Assembly (NCBI GenBank): GCA_002392915.1
Contig: DGHQ01000011.1
Span: forward strand, 1-12,079
Length of the DNA stretch: 12,079 bases
Reading direction: 5' to 3'
Source: Bacteroidales bacterium UBA3844
GTDB taxonomy: Bacteria; Bacteroidota; Bacteroidia; Bacteroidales; Paludibacteraceae
Part shown: one piece after another, positions 1 to 7,178 of the stretch
Numbering within the stretch: position 1 is the first letter of the stretch
How the letters are laid out: each line of letters begins with the position of its first letter
Translations under genes and position numbers: made by a program
The notes under the pieces: generated by a model
Told to the model about the DNA's origin: nothing
What the model saw: only the letters and a program-made list of their open reading frames with translations
Database searches by the model: none

Positions 1-26
1 ATTTGTTTCGTTAGGAAATGTAGAGT

Positions 27-230
27 CTCGGTATGCGTGATATCCGAGGATGCCAGTGTACTACTACGTAGCACACTTCGGCATCCCCGGTTACAGAAAT
101 AGCGTCTTCCAGACGCGAGAAATGCGGCCTCTATGTTTGTTGCCTGGAAGGCAATACAGAGCGAAGCGAGAGTAACCCGGGACGAAGTCTCGGGTGTAGA
201 AGAGTGTGGAGGAATCTGTCTGGAAGACAG
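27..230. repeat. Cluster of short inverted repeats (hairpins)
   Basis: At least six small palindromes lie in about 200 bases. They are CTCGG/CCGAG (27-48), GGATGCC/GGCATCC with inner AGTGT/ACACT (48-86), GCGTCT-TCC-AGACGC (102-116), TTGCCT-GGA-AGGCAA (140-154), CCCGGGAC-GAA-GTCTCGGG (176-194, allowing a G-T wobble) and CTGTCT-GGA-AGACAG (216-230). Three share the same loop core (GGA, or TCC on the opposite strand) with different stems, so the loop is conserved while the paired bases covary. This suggests RNA or single-strand structure rather than simple duplication. The function is unknown. Confidence 0.6.
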
Positions 231-411
231 TACTTTGTGTTGTTTTATGAATTCCTATTCATTAAAATATTAGGAGTATAGGTCAAATATTATTGTTCCA
301 AATTTATAAAAATAACATGGAATATTTAATGTTTTTTTGAAAACAATTTAAACTCTTGTCGTCTATGTTCTCTAATTATAAATGCAAAATAAAACGATCG
401 CATTTTCTATA

Positions 412-425
412 ACCCCTAAAGGGGT
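412..425. other. Short palindrome ACCCCT/AGGGGT, possible 3' hairpin
   Basis: A perfect 14-base palindrome (ACCCCTAAAGGGGT) lies in AT-rich DNA about 150 bases beyond the stop of the minus-strand gene at 574. Read on the minus strand it would form a six-pair GC-rich stem, but no clear T tract follows. A terminator role is possible but weakly supported. Confidence 0.3.
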
Positions 426-499
426 AATGAATGAAATCCATCATCATATTTTTCTATCAATATGTAACGTCTGACAACGTAATTGTGGGTATTTGTGGT

Positions 500-582
500 T
501 TGGGCGACCACAAGGAATCGCCCCTACGGACAAATCCCATCAGATGTATATCGTGACAATTATGCATTATGAATTATGAATT
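500..582 (-). repeat. 3'-end repeat element, copy A
   Basis: This is copy A of an element seen at three minus-strand gene ends. In plus-strand order it has a hairpin GGGCGA...TCGCCC (502-523), the linker CCCCTACGG, the block AAATCCCATCAGA, and a tandem AT tail ATTATGCATTATGAATTATG (about 560-578). Copy B (1795-1880) matches closely along its whole length; copy C (4788-4836) matches only the tail part. The tail overlaps the 3' end of the neighbouring gene: its last codons, AAT TCA TAA, are repeat sequence. The position at three successive gene ends in the same orientation suggests a 3'-UTR or small non-autonomous element. Confidence 0.65.
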
Positions 583-1668
583 CGGAATGCACCCGCACAT
601 ATAATCCAACGTATCTTCTGTCACTAACCATATTGTAATCCACGATGGTAGCACGACGTTGGTGATGTTGTATTGACGAAGGGGACTGAATAACTTCGCT
701 ACTTCTCGTTTCTCGCTCTCATTGAGAAATAGCGACTTGGCAAAGTCACAAAGGATGAATCTTGTTTCAGGATAACGGTGGGCATAGATCATGAATTCAT
801 TTAATGAATCTTTGAGTTGGTCTGCTACACTGTCGGCTTCTTCGTTGAGACGGATGTTACGTATCTCACCTTCGTAGTCGTCTGGAATGTTGTCGGCATA
901 CAGTGTGCTGCATGGACCTTCTTCTTCGTCGATAAACTCATCTCCGTCTACACATACAAGCAGGAAATCTCCGTGCATGGCGTCGTTGATGTCGGAGTAA
1001 AGGGTTTTGTTGCCTCTGTTTTTGATTGGTTCACAACCTTCTAGGAAACTTGGGGCATTCTTAGCTGTCGCGGCTCTTTCCACAATTTCTTCAGTTGTCA
1101 TTCCTCCCATATGGAATTGCGACGTCGACCAAAAAACAAATTGAGGATCAAAGCATCCGTACATCTCCCTCTTCATCTCACTGAATGCTGTGCCCTGGAC
1201 ATGAACTCCATATTTACACATGGAAAACATCATGTCAAAATTGTCGCAAATGAGACTTGGCTCCTCCACATATGGCAGATATCTCACAACAGAGGTAAAT
1301 CCCAATTCTCCATTTTCCCCTTTCACAGACGCGATATCTCTTGTGTAAATTTCCCTACCAGTATCATCTCGATAACCGGTCTGCACCCCTGCGAAAATGA
1401 CGGGTACCGTCGACCACAGGGAATTTCCCATTTGATCGCATTGATGGTATCTGGTATAGGCACGATTCTTTGTCACCAACATCATTCTTTCCATTGACTT
1501 GAAATAGAAATCTCCGAAATAGGCGTAGTCAAACTTGCCTTCCGGATTGATGAAACGAACTTTGCGACGATTAAGGACGTGTTTCAAATCCTTACGCTCA
1601 TATATGTCGTTGCGATATTGTTGACACAAATCAAATATCCCCTCCAAACTGAATTTGTTATGCTCCAT
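574..1668 (-). CDS. Uncharacterised protein, YopX-like plus A1S_2505-like modules
   Basis: The 364-residue product has no signal peptide or membrane segment and is probably cytoplasmic. I do not recognise a characterised function. Residues about 93-165 carry the signature GYRDDTGREIYTRDIASV, which resembles the YTGLKDKNGKEIYEGDIV pattern of phage YopX proteins, followed by a short beta-rich stretch. Residues about 280-342 (FMIYAHRYPETRFIL...EVAKLF...NVVLP) resemble the A1S_2505-type module common in Bacteroidales phage-related proteins (F..YAK.HP...FLVT...GCGIAGF...EVAPLF...N..LP), but the usual glycine-rich GCGIAGF segment is replaced by CDFAKSLF. Both comparisons are from memory of family patterns, not from a search. 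The start is secure: ATG is preceded by a strong Shine-Dalgarno. The gene stands alone on the minus strand. The C-terminal residues NS and the stop lie inside repeat copy A. Any biochemical role is unknown. Confidence 0.8.
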   Translation of the reverse strand: MEHNKFSLEGIFDLCQQYRNDIYERKDLKHVLNRRKVRFINPEGKFDYAYFGDFYFKSMERMMLVTKNRAYTRYHQCDQMGNSLWSTVPVIFAGVQTGYRDDTGREIYTRDIASVKGENGELGFTSVVRYLPYVEEPSLICDNFDMMFSMCKYGVHVQGTAFSEMKREMYGCFDPQFVFWSTSQFHMGGMTTEEIVERAATAKNAPSFLEGCEPIKNRGNKTLYSDINDAMHGDFLLVCVDGDEFIDEEEGPCSTLYADNIPDDYEGEIRNIRLNEEADSVADQLKDSLNEFMIYAHRYPETRFILCDFAKSLFLNESEKREVAKLFSPLRQYNITNVVLPSWITIWLVTEDTLDYMCGCIPNS

Positions 1669-1675
1669 AATTTAT

Positions 1676-1682
1676 CCTCCTT
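1676..1682 (-). promoter_or_regulatory. Strong Shine-Dalgarno of the 364-residue gene
   Basis: On the minus strand AAGGAGG precedes the ATG at 1668 with seven bases between. This is a near-perfect ribosome binding site, which fixes the start codon. Such sites are uncommon in Bacteroidetes, and none comparable precedes the other genes in this window. Confidence 0.75.
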
Positions 1683-1700
1683 GATTTTACTTTTCTAATG

Positions 1701-1708
1701 CAAAGTAA
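1701..1708 (-). promoter_or_regulatory. Possible -7 box of the 364-residue gene
   Basis: On the minus strand TTACTTTG differs from the Bacteroidetes -7 consensus TAnnTTTG at one base, and lies about 32 bases before the start codon. No good -33 TTTG box is seen at the expected distance. Weak candidate. Confidence 0.3.
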
Positions 1709-1794
1709 AACCGAACCTACGCCAACTGGTTGCGGAGGTTTTGAAAATTTTGGAAAAAATGCAGAGACGTTGTATTATGGTGTCTCTTCATTTA

Positions 1795-1880
1795 TGGTCA
1801 GGGCGACCACAAGGGATCGACCCTACGGGTAAAATCCCATCAGAAGTATTTCCCCACAATTACGAATTATGCATTATGAT
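1795..1880 (-). repeat. 3'-end repeat element, copy B
   Basis: Copy B of the element at 500-582, lying just past the stop of the helicase gene. It has GGGCGACCACAAGG and a partner TCGACCC (one base differs from a perfect stem), CCTACGGG, AAATCCCATCAGA, GTATTTCCCC, ACAATTA and the tail GAATTATGCATTATG. The match to copy A runs over roughly 80 bases with scattered differences, and the order of the tandem tail units is shuffled. Confidence 0.65.
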
Positions 1881-1894
1881 TTTTTGAAAAATCA
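1877..1894 (-). terminator. AT-rich hairpin after the helicase gene
   Basis: TGATTTTT and AAAAATCA form an almost loop-free eight-pair AT stem about 15 bases beyond the helicase stop codon. It could help end or stabilise the transcript. It has no GC core and no T tract follows on the minus strand, so it is not a textbook intrinsic terminator. Confidence 0.3.
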
Positions 1895-1908
1895 AGATTT
1901 ATCGGTTA

Positions 1909-4665
1909 TTATATGTTGTTCAGTGATTTTAAGCAATGCACTATTTTATTCTTCTCTTCGCTTCCATTTGTTGAAAGCCTTAATAATGGTATTCCATATA
2001 ATTCAAGGATATGGTTCTTTTTTATATCTCTATTATATTGTTTTGTCCCGGTTTTATGATAATTGTAACCGTCGGTTTCTATAGCTAAAACTGGCTTTTT
2101 GGTTACATGGTTGATTAATAGAAAATCTAAATGGGTTGTATAGTGGGAAACATAACATTTCTCATCCTCATTCATTAAAGACCAATCTTGTATGATATTT
2201 CTTATAGGAGTATGGCACAATATGCCTAGATGACTAAATTCGGAGAATTCGTCAATTATATTTTTTAGAAGTATATAAGTTAAATTTTCAGAATCAAATT
2301 TTGATATGCTTTGTGAGTCTTTCATGTATGAGATTCGTTGTTCAGTGTAATGACTATATAGATAATCAAATACAGAACGGATTTTACTATCTGATACAGA
2401 ACAGTTGTTGTAGCTGATATAATCAACAAGTTCACTTATATTACCTTTTAAATTCTGATTGTTGCCGGATAAGACGATACAGAAATTCTTTTTAGCTCGT
2501 GAAATTGCCACATTGAGAAGACTTTTATCATCACTGAATTCTGAGATTTGATCATCCACTACACTTATAATAATAGAGTCTTTTTCTCGTCCTTGATATT
2601 TATGTACAGTTGCTGTTTCAATTTCTGGAATTTGACGCTTGAAAGCTGCAACTTGAGAGTTATATGGAGAAATGATTCCGATTTCGGATTTGTCGGAAAT
2701 ATTAGGTAATACCTCTTTTTTTATAACATCAATTTCTCTTTGATTATAATGACCTCGGCAATGTTCGCCAGGAACTGTTTTGATGGCGGATAAAACATTT
2801 TCTTCATTATTGTCTTTAGTCATAATGAGTAATTTGCCTCCATAGAACTTTTGGTTGCAAAAATTTATGATTTTTGGATGACATCGGTAATGTTCACGTA
2901 AAAGTGTTTGTGTTACATCTGGAATGACTTTACAGACAGACTCTAGAAAACTGTATTTGGATGAATTGTATCCTTCTTTGACATTGTAATTGTTGAATAT
3001 TGCGTCTAATTTTATTTTATCCTCTTCTGTAACTACATTGGGTAATTGAAGCGAATCTCCAACAATGACAGCGTTCTTTGCACATGTCATGGCTAAGGCT
3101 CCTGTTTCTACAGATACCTGTGACGCTTCGTCCATAATGAGATAATCATAGGTCGTATTTGCTAAACTGATCTTAGCTGAAAAGGTTGTACTTAAAATTA
3201 CCGGATATTGGTTAATAACATCTCCTGACTTATCTCGTAAGTCTTTAGTATCGATAAAGGTGATTCTATTTTTACCATAATATTTGTCGTATAGAATCCC
3301 TTTCAATAGCTCCATTGATGTCGATTCTAACTCCTTTTTTAAAATTGTGTCATCTAATAAAGCTAATTCAGAGTCTATTTTGCTAATCCTTTTTTTGAGC
3401 TCGTCAAGCCTAGCAATATAATATAATGACTGTAATTCAAGAACGGTGGCTTGGAGATTGTTTGTCTCAAATGAAGCGTTTATGCCTAGAATATGTTTAC
3501 GAGTCAGGTTTATCCAGATCCATTTTATCTTTTCTTTGATTTTGGCAAAGAACCCTGAAGGAGCGATGTAATCATCTTCTATGTATGCTTGGTAGTGCAA
3601 CCAAAGATTCATGTATTTAGAAGAGTCGATTCCTGGCTTGGTTTTATATATGGTCTCATCGATGTTATTGTCTTGTTTGAAGTGTTCCCATTCAAGTTCA
3701 ATCTCTTTTCTTTCTTGTTTGGATTGAGCCAGTTCTTCTTGAAGTGCAAAAACATTCTTGAGTTTATATAGAATGGTTGATATTTGGTGCCTTTTTTGTT
3801 TTTGACTAATCGTATCAACGTTCCAAGTTGTGAGGTCATCGGGAATTGATGGCTGATTTTTTATGAATGCCTCTTTATTATCTTTATTGCCTAATGCGGC
3901 AACAATAAATCCAATTCCATATTTATATAATTTTTCTTGTACATTTGTAGTGGCAGAATTGTTGTTAGACACAACAATGACTGTCTTGCCTTGTAAAAGA
4001 ATGTTTGCAATTATGTTTAGAATTGTCTGAGTCTTACCTGTGCCAGGAGGACCTTGTATTACACTGATTTGGTTTTCGAATGCTGCTGTTACAGCTTTTT
4101 CTTGACTTGCATTACAACCAAATGGAAATATTAAAGATGGCGATTTTGTTTTGCGTATCTTGTGTTTGTCTGGATCTAAATATGGTGCTATAGATAGAGA
4201 TTCCTCTATAAAATGTATGTTTTCATATATTGCAGGAAGTATTCCTCCATGATTCTCGTCTTTTCCTAGTTCGTTGGTTTGAGCAACTCGTTTTAGATAT
4301 TCAAATGAGTTTTTTGCAATTTCATCAGCAAGACAAGACTCAACAACGCGGATAGTGCCATCCTTGTAGTCCTGAATATAACCATTGCTATAGGTTATTC
4401 GCCAATGAGTAAGATTGCCCTGTTGGAAAGAACGTATGTCTGAAACATTTTTTCTTTCAATGCCATCTATATATACCTTACATTGTAAGTTATTATGCCA
4501 AACTGCATCTTTTAACCATATGACATCATTAGCACGATAGTGAAAAGTAGTTGGAGAAGATTTGAATTTTATATTATACACCCCGTTCTCTCCTATTGCA
4601 ATTTTCTCTATTTGGAGAGCTTTGGGCTCTCCTTTAATTATTATGAAAGAACGTGGTGTAGTCAT
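1909..4665 (-). CDS. SF1 (UPF1/DNA2-like) helicase fused to Vsr/DUF2726-like nuclease domain
   Basis: This 918-residue protein is an ATP-dependent helicase with a probable nuclease tail. Helicase motifs are all present: Walker A GPPGTGKT (205-212), Walker B MDEAS (511-515), GDSLQLP (536-542), REHYRCHP (590-597), VHKYQGREKD (687-696) and NVAISRAKK (718-726). The order and wording place it with UPF1/DNA2/NAM7-type superfamily 1B enzymes. The insertion between motifs I and II (about 285-455) is charged and helical, probably coiled coil. Residues about 790-918 hold D847 (HLDFLL), then AIETDG with E863 and D865, then RD..K and GIPLLRL; this follows the D...ExD...K...AGIPLLR pattern of Vsr/DUF2726-type endonuclease folds. 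The N-terminal about 180 residues are unassigned. No clear Shine-Dalgarno or TAnnTTTG box precedes the ATG. The gene is visibly more AT-rich than relA, consistent with transfer. A DNA repair or phage-defence role is inferred; the substrate is unknown. Confidence 0.9.
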   Translation of the reverse strand: MTTPRSFIIIKGEPKALQIEKIAIGENGVYNIKFKSSPTTFHYRANDVIWLKDAVWHNNLQCKVYIDGIERKNVSDIRSFQQGNLTHWRITYSNGYIQDYKDGTIRVVESCLADEIAKNSFEYLKRVAQTNELGKDENHGGILPAIYENIHFIEESLSIAPYLDPDKHKIRKTKSPSLIFPFGCNASQEKAVTAAFENQISVIQGPPGTGKTQTILNIIANILLQGKTVIVVSNNNSATTNVQEKLYKYGIGFIVAALGNKDNKEAFIKNQPSIPDDLTTWNVDTISQKQKRHQISTILYKLKNVFALQEELAQSKQERKEIELEWEHFKQDNNIDETIYKTKPGIDSSKYMNLWLHYQAYIEDDYIAPSGFFAKIKEKIKWIWINLTRKHILGINASFETNNLQATVLELQSLYYIARLDELKKRISKIDSELALLDDTILKKELESTSMELLKGILYDKYYGKNRITFIDTKDLRDKSGDVINQYPVILSTTFSAKISLANTTYDYLIMDEASQVSVETGALAMTCAKNAVIVGDSLQLPNVVTEEDKIKLDAIFNNYNVKEGYNSSKYSFLESVCKVIPDVTQTLLREHYRCHPKIINFCNQKFYGGKLLIMTKDNNEENVLSAIKTVPGEHCRGHYNQREIDVIKKEVLPNISDKSEIGIISPYNSQVAAFKRQIPEIETATVHKYQGREKDSIIISVVDDQISEFSDDKSLLNVAISRAKKNFCIVLSGNNQNLKGNISELVDYISYNNCSVSDSKIRSVFDYLYSHYTEQRISYMKDSQSISKFDSENLTYILLKNIIDEFSEFSHLGILCHTPIRNIIQDWSLMNEDEKCYVSHYTTHLDFLLINHVTKKPVLAIETDGYNYHKTGTKQYNRDIKKNHILELYGIPLLRLSTNGSEEKNKIVHCLKSLNNI

Positions 4666-4787
4666 TTGTTTTTTGTTTATGATAATATTTTTGGGGAATT
4701 ATATATTTATCGATTTCAGTAATGAATTGTTCATTTCGAATTGGAAAAACACGCAAGTCCTCTCTTCGAGGATCGGATTCACCAGCT

Positions 4788-4836
4788 GCATGTATTTCCC
4801 AACAATTATGCATTACGAATTATGAATTATGAATTA
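4788..4836 (-). repeat. 3'-end repeat element, copy C (partial)
   Basis: The partial copy begins at GTATTTCCCAACAATTATG and ends in a tandem of ATTACGAATTATGAATTATG, two bases before the relA stop codon. It shares this block with copies A and B but lacks the GGGCGA hairpin. A different small stem, CCTC-TCTTC-GAGG (about 4759-4771), occupies a comparable place further along. Confidence 0.55.
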
Positions 4837-4838
4837 TC

Positions 4839-7040
4839 TCAGCTTCTCTCCACACTCTTCACTCCCTTGATTGCCTTGATTTTTTTAATCACATTGTCCA
4901 CCTGCTGGAGATCGTTCACAAGCAAAGAGATATGGCCTTGGAAGAGTCCAGCCACACTGTCGACGGAGATTGAACGCATCGAGATGTTGCTCTCCTTCTG
5001 TATCAGTGAAGTGATGTTTGTGACGATGCCCAGATCATCGTTGCCGATCACACGCAATGTGCAGACATATTGGCTTCCTTGTTTGCCGCTCCAGCGCGCT
5101 TTGATGTAGCGGTAGCCGAAACGTTGGATCATCATCGGAGCGTTCGGACAATCTTTGCGGTGGATTTTTATTCCGCCTTGCGAAAGAATGAATCCGAAAA
5201 TCTCGTCGCCGTAGATAGGATTGCAGCACTTGGCAAGCGTGTAGTCGATTCCTTTGACGTTGTCGTCGATCGTTAGCACATCATCTTTCGACTTGTCTTC
5301 TGTCGGATTCTGATGATGCTCGAAATCCTCCGCACTCTTCACCTCATAATCCAATCCCGGATGCAGATCCTTCTCCTGTATCTCCGAGTAGACGTCGCGG
5401 ATCTTGACCACATCGATTTTCTCCTCCACGATATCATTGTAGAATTCCGTCGCCACTTTATAGCCCAATCGCTTGATTGTCTTTGCCAAAGTCGCCTCCT
5501 CAAGATCAATTTTCCAATTTTTGAATCGACGGTTGAGCATCTCTTTGCCAAGGGAAGCGTTGGCATTGTCTTCCTCACGCAGGAACGCTTTGATACGGTT
5601 TTTCGCCTTACTCGTCTTGACGATGCTGAGCCACTCTTTTTTAGGCTTCTGAGTGGCGCTGGTCACAACCTCCAATTGGTCGCCGTTGTTCACCTCATAT
5701 CTTATGGACACATTCTTGCCACCGATTTTTCCGCCGACGCAATGGTTGCCAAGATTGCTGTGGATCTGGTAGGCGAAGTCGAGCAGCGTCGCCCCTTTGG
5801 GAAGATGTATCAGATCTCCGTTTGGAGTGAAGATAAACACTTCCTTGTCGTAGAGATTCATTTTGAATTCTGAGATGCACTCCTCATTTGCGACGTCGGG
5901 GTTTTCAAGAATCTCACGGACGTTTGCCATCCATGTGTCGAGCATGTTCTCGCTCTTCACTCCTTTATATTTAAAGTGGGCGGCAAAACCCTTCTCTGCG
6001 ATTTCGTCCATACGCTCCGTGCGGATCTGCACCTCGACCCATTTTCCCTGCGGACCCATCACAGTGGTGTGCAGACTCTCGTAGCCGTTTGTCTTTGGAA
6101 TGGAAAGCCAGTCACGCAAACGTTTTGGATTTGGCTGATACTCGTCTGTGACGATAGAGTAGACACGCCAGCAGTCGCTTTTCTCCTCCGCCAGCTCACT
6201 GTCGAGGATGATGCGGATCGCAAACAGATCGTAGACGTGCTCAAAAGTGGTGTTCTGTTTGCGCATCTTGTTCCAGATGGAATAGATGCTCTTTGTACGA
6301 CCCTTGATTGTGAATTTGAAACCCGCGTCTTCAAGTTTTTGCTTCAGCGGATTGATGAAGTCGGCGATATATTTGTCACGGCTGCGTTTAGTCTCATTCA
6401 GCTTGTGGGCAATCTCACGGTAAGTCTCACGATGCAGACGCTTCATCGACAAGTCTTCAAGCTCGCTCTTCACCTTATATAATCCCAGACGGTGAGCCAA
6501 CGGAGCAAAGAGATAGCTTGCCTCACGTGCCACTCTGTCACCGTCTTCCGACTCTTCGATAGGATTGTATTTCCTGATCAGATAAAGCACCTCGCATATA
6601 AGGATGATGATGACGCGGATGTCTTCCGCCAAACTCATCAGCAGTTTTCTGAAATTCTCATTCTCCACGCCTACACGTCGACGATAGAACTCGTCCACTT
6701 TTTGCTCTCCGTGCACGAGAGCAACGATGCTGTCGGGGAATGATTTGGCGATATCCTCTTCCGTCATCAAGCCGCACTGTATCATCTCAAAAAGAATCTT
6801 TGCGACGCTGGGGCCACCACCAAGACTCACTTCATCGGCAAGAATCAACGCCGTCTGCACACCTCGCTCTATATGATCAATATCGTCTTCGGATACATTA
6901 TTTGATTTAACCTTCTCCTCAAACTTATTCATCGCATCACGCACTGGATTAAGTGCTCCAATCGGTAATTTCTCTTCCGCTATCGACACATATTTGTCGA
7001 ATCCCTCTTTAATTTCGTCCCATTTCAAATTCGTATCCAT
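4839..7040 (-). CDS. relA: RelA-type (p)ppGpp synthetase with degenerate hydrolase domain
   Basis: This 733-residue protein has the full architecture of a long RSH enzyme, which transfers pyrophosphate from ATP to GDP or GTP during the stringent response at ribosomes. The N-terminal HD hydrolase domain (about 25-200) is recognisable from flanking blocks such as ENFRKLLMSLAEDIRV. However, the HD..ED metal motif and the usual LADRLHNMR block are gone (ICEVLYLIRKYN at 148-159), so hydrolysis is not expected. The synthetase domain (about 235-360) keeps GRTKSIYSIW (247-256), NGYESLHTT (318-326) and EVQIRT (336-341). It has RLRD (307-310), the basic RxKD-like class normally found in bifunctional enzymes rather than the EFDD of E. 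coli RelA. Then come TGS (about 398-460), a helical linker, a zinc-finger-like region with C605, C606, H627 and C631, and ACT (about 658-731). It is probably the second long RSH next to a bifunctional SpoT/Rel elsewhere. It is transcribed divergently from the metallopeptidase. Confidence 0.93.
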   Translation of the reverse strand: MDTNLKWDEIKEGFDKYVSIAEEKLPIGALNPVRDAMNKFEEKVKSNNVSEDDIDHIERGVQTALILADEVSLGGGPSVAKILFEMIQCGLMTEEDIAKSFPDSIVALVHGEQKVDEFYRRRVGVENENFRKLLMSLAEDIRVIIILICEVLYLIRKYNPIEESEDGDRVAREASYLFAPLAHRLGLYKVKSELEDLSMKRLHRETYREIAHKLNETKRSRDKYIADFINPLKQKLEDAGFKFTIKGRTKSIYSIWNKMRKQNTTFEHVYDLFAIRIILDSELAEEKSDCWRVYSIVTDEYQPNPKRLRDWLSIPKTNGYESLHTTVMGPQGKWVEVQIRTERMDEIAEKGFAAHFKYKGVKSENMLDTWMANVREILENPDVANEECISEFKMNLYDKEVFIFTPNGDLIHLPKGATLLDFAYQIHSNLGNHCVGGKIGGKNVSIRYEVNNGDQLEVVTSATQKPKKEWLSIVKTSKAKNRIKAFLREEDNANASLGKEMLNRRFKNWKIDLEEATLAKTIKRLGYKVATEFYNDIVEEKIDVVKIRDVYSEIQEKDLHPGLDYEVKSAEDFEHHQNPTEDKSKDDVLTIDDNVKGIDYTLAKCCNPIYGDEIFGFILSQGGIKIHRKDCPNAPMMIQRFGYRYIKARWSGKQGSQYVCTLRVIGNDDLGIVTNITSLIQKESNISMRSISVDSVAGLFQGHISLLVNDLQQVDNVIKKIKAIKGVKSVERS

Positions 7041-7063
7041 GCTAATCTATTTTTGTTACCCTA

Positions 7064-7071
7064 CAAATTTA
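7064..7071 (-). promoter_or_regulatory. -7 promoter box of relA
   Basis: On the minus strand TAAATTTG is an exact match to the Bacteroidetes -7 consensus TAnnTTTG, 23 bases before the relA ATG. Transcription would start around 7057, leaving a leader of about 15-20 bases. A clear -33 TTTG box is not visible, and no Shine-Dalgarno is seen. Confidence 0.55.
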
Positions 7072-7115
7072 ATTATATTCTCCCATTCTTTTATTAAATA
7101 AGGAATTTTATTTTT

Positions 7116-7147
7116 GATGGCAAATGGCCAAAAGCCAAAAGCCATCT
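7116..7147. repeat. Imperfect inverted repeat in divergent promoter region
   Basis: GATGGC and GCCATC flank an inner GGCCAAAAGCC and a tandem CCAAAAG pair, between the two divergent start sites. It could be an operator or a hairpin in a longer transcript. Its place, just upstream of the -7 box of the metallopeptidase, makes a regulatory role possible but unproven. Confidence 0.35.
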
Positions 7148-7166
7148 CCATTTCCATTATAATTAC

Positions 7167-7174
7167 TACCTTTG
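7167..7174 (+). promoter_or_regulatory. -7 promoter box of the metallopeptidase gene
   Basis: TACCTTTG matches TAnnTTTG exactly and ends only four bases before the ATG at 7179. Since Bacteroidetes transcripts start a few bases after this box, the message would start at or next to the start codon, implying a leaderless or nearly leaderless mRNA. No -33 TTTG is seen at the usual distance. Confidence 0.55.
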
Positions 7175-7178
7175 TGTC

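Larger units (their letters stand above)
1..573. other. Non-coding region rich in short hairpins, no gene seen
   Basis: No reading frame here looks like a gene. Positions 27-230 hold a run of small inverted repeats (described separately). Positions 240-410 are AT-rich and featureless apart from weak inverted repeats, such as AACAT/ATGTT followed by a T run near 314-338. A short palindrome sits at 412-425, and a repeat copy shared with two other gene ends occupies about 500-582. Relative to the minus-strand gene that stops at 574 this is its 3' flank, so some hairpins could act in termination or RNA 3'-end protection. That role is inferred; no classical hairpin-plus-T-tract terminator is evident on the minus strand. 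Confidence 0.7.

Noticed and set aside
1869..2084. Plus-strand 71-codon frame opposite the helicase 3' end
   Set aside because: It overlaps the conserved nuclease domain on the other strand and starts inside repeat copy B; no independent support.
1909..4839. Operon of relA and the helicase
   Set aside because: They share a strand, but the 173-base gap holds a repeat copy and hairpin, composition differs sharply, and no functional link is known.
5313..5873. Long plus-strand frame opposite relA
   Set aside because: It is the antisense shadow of a well-conserved relA coding region and its product resembles no family.
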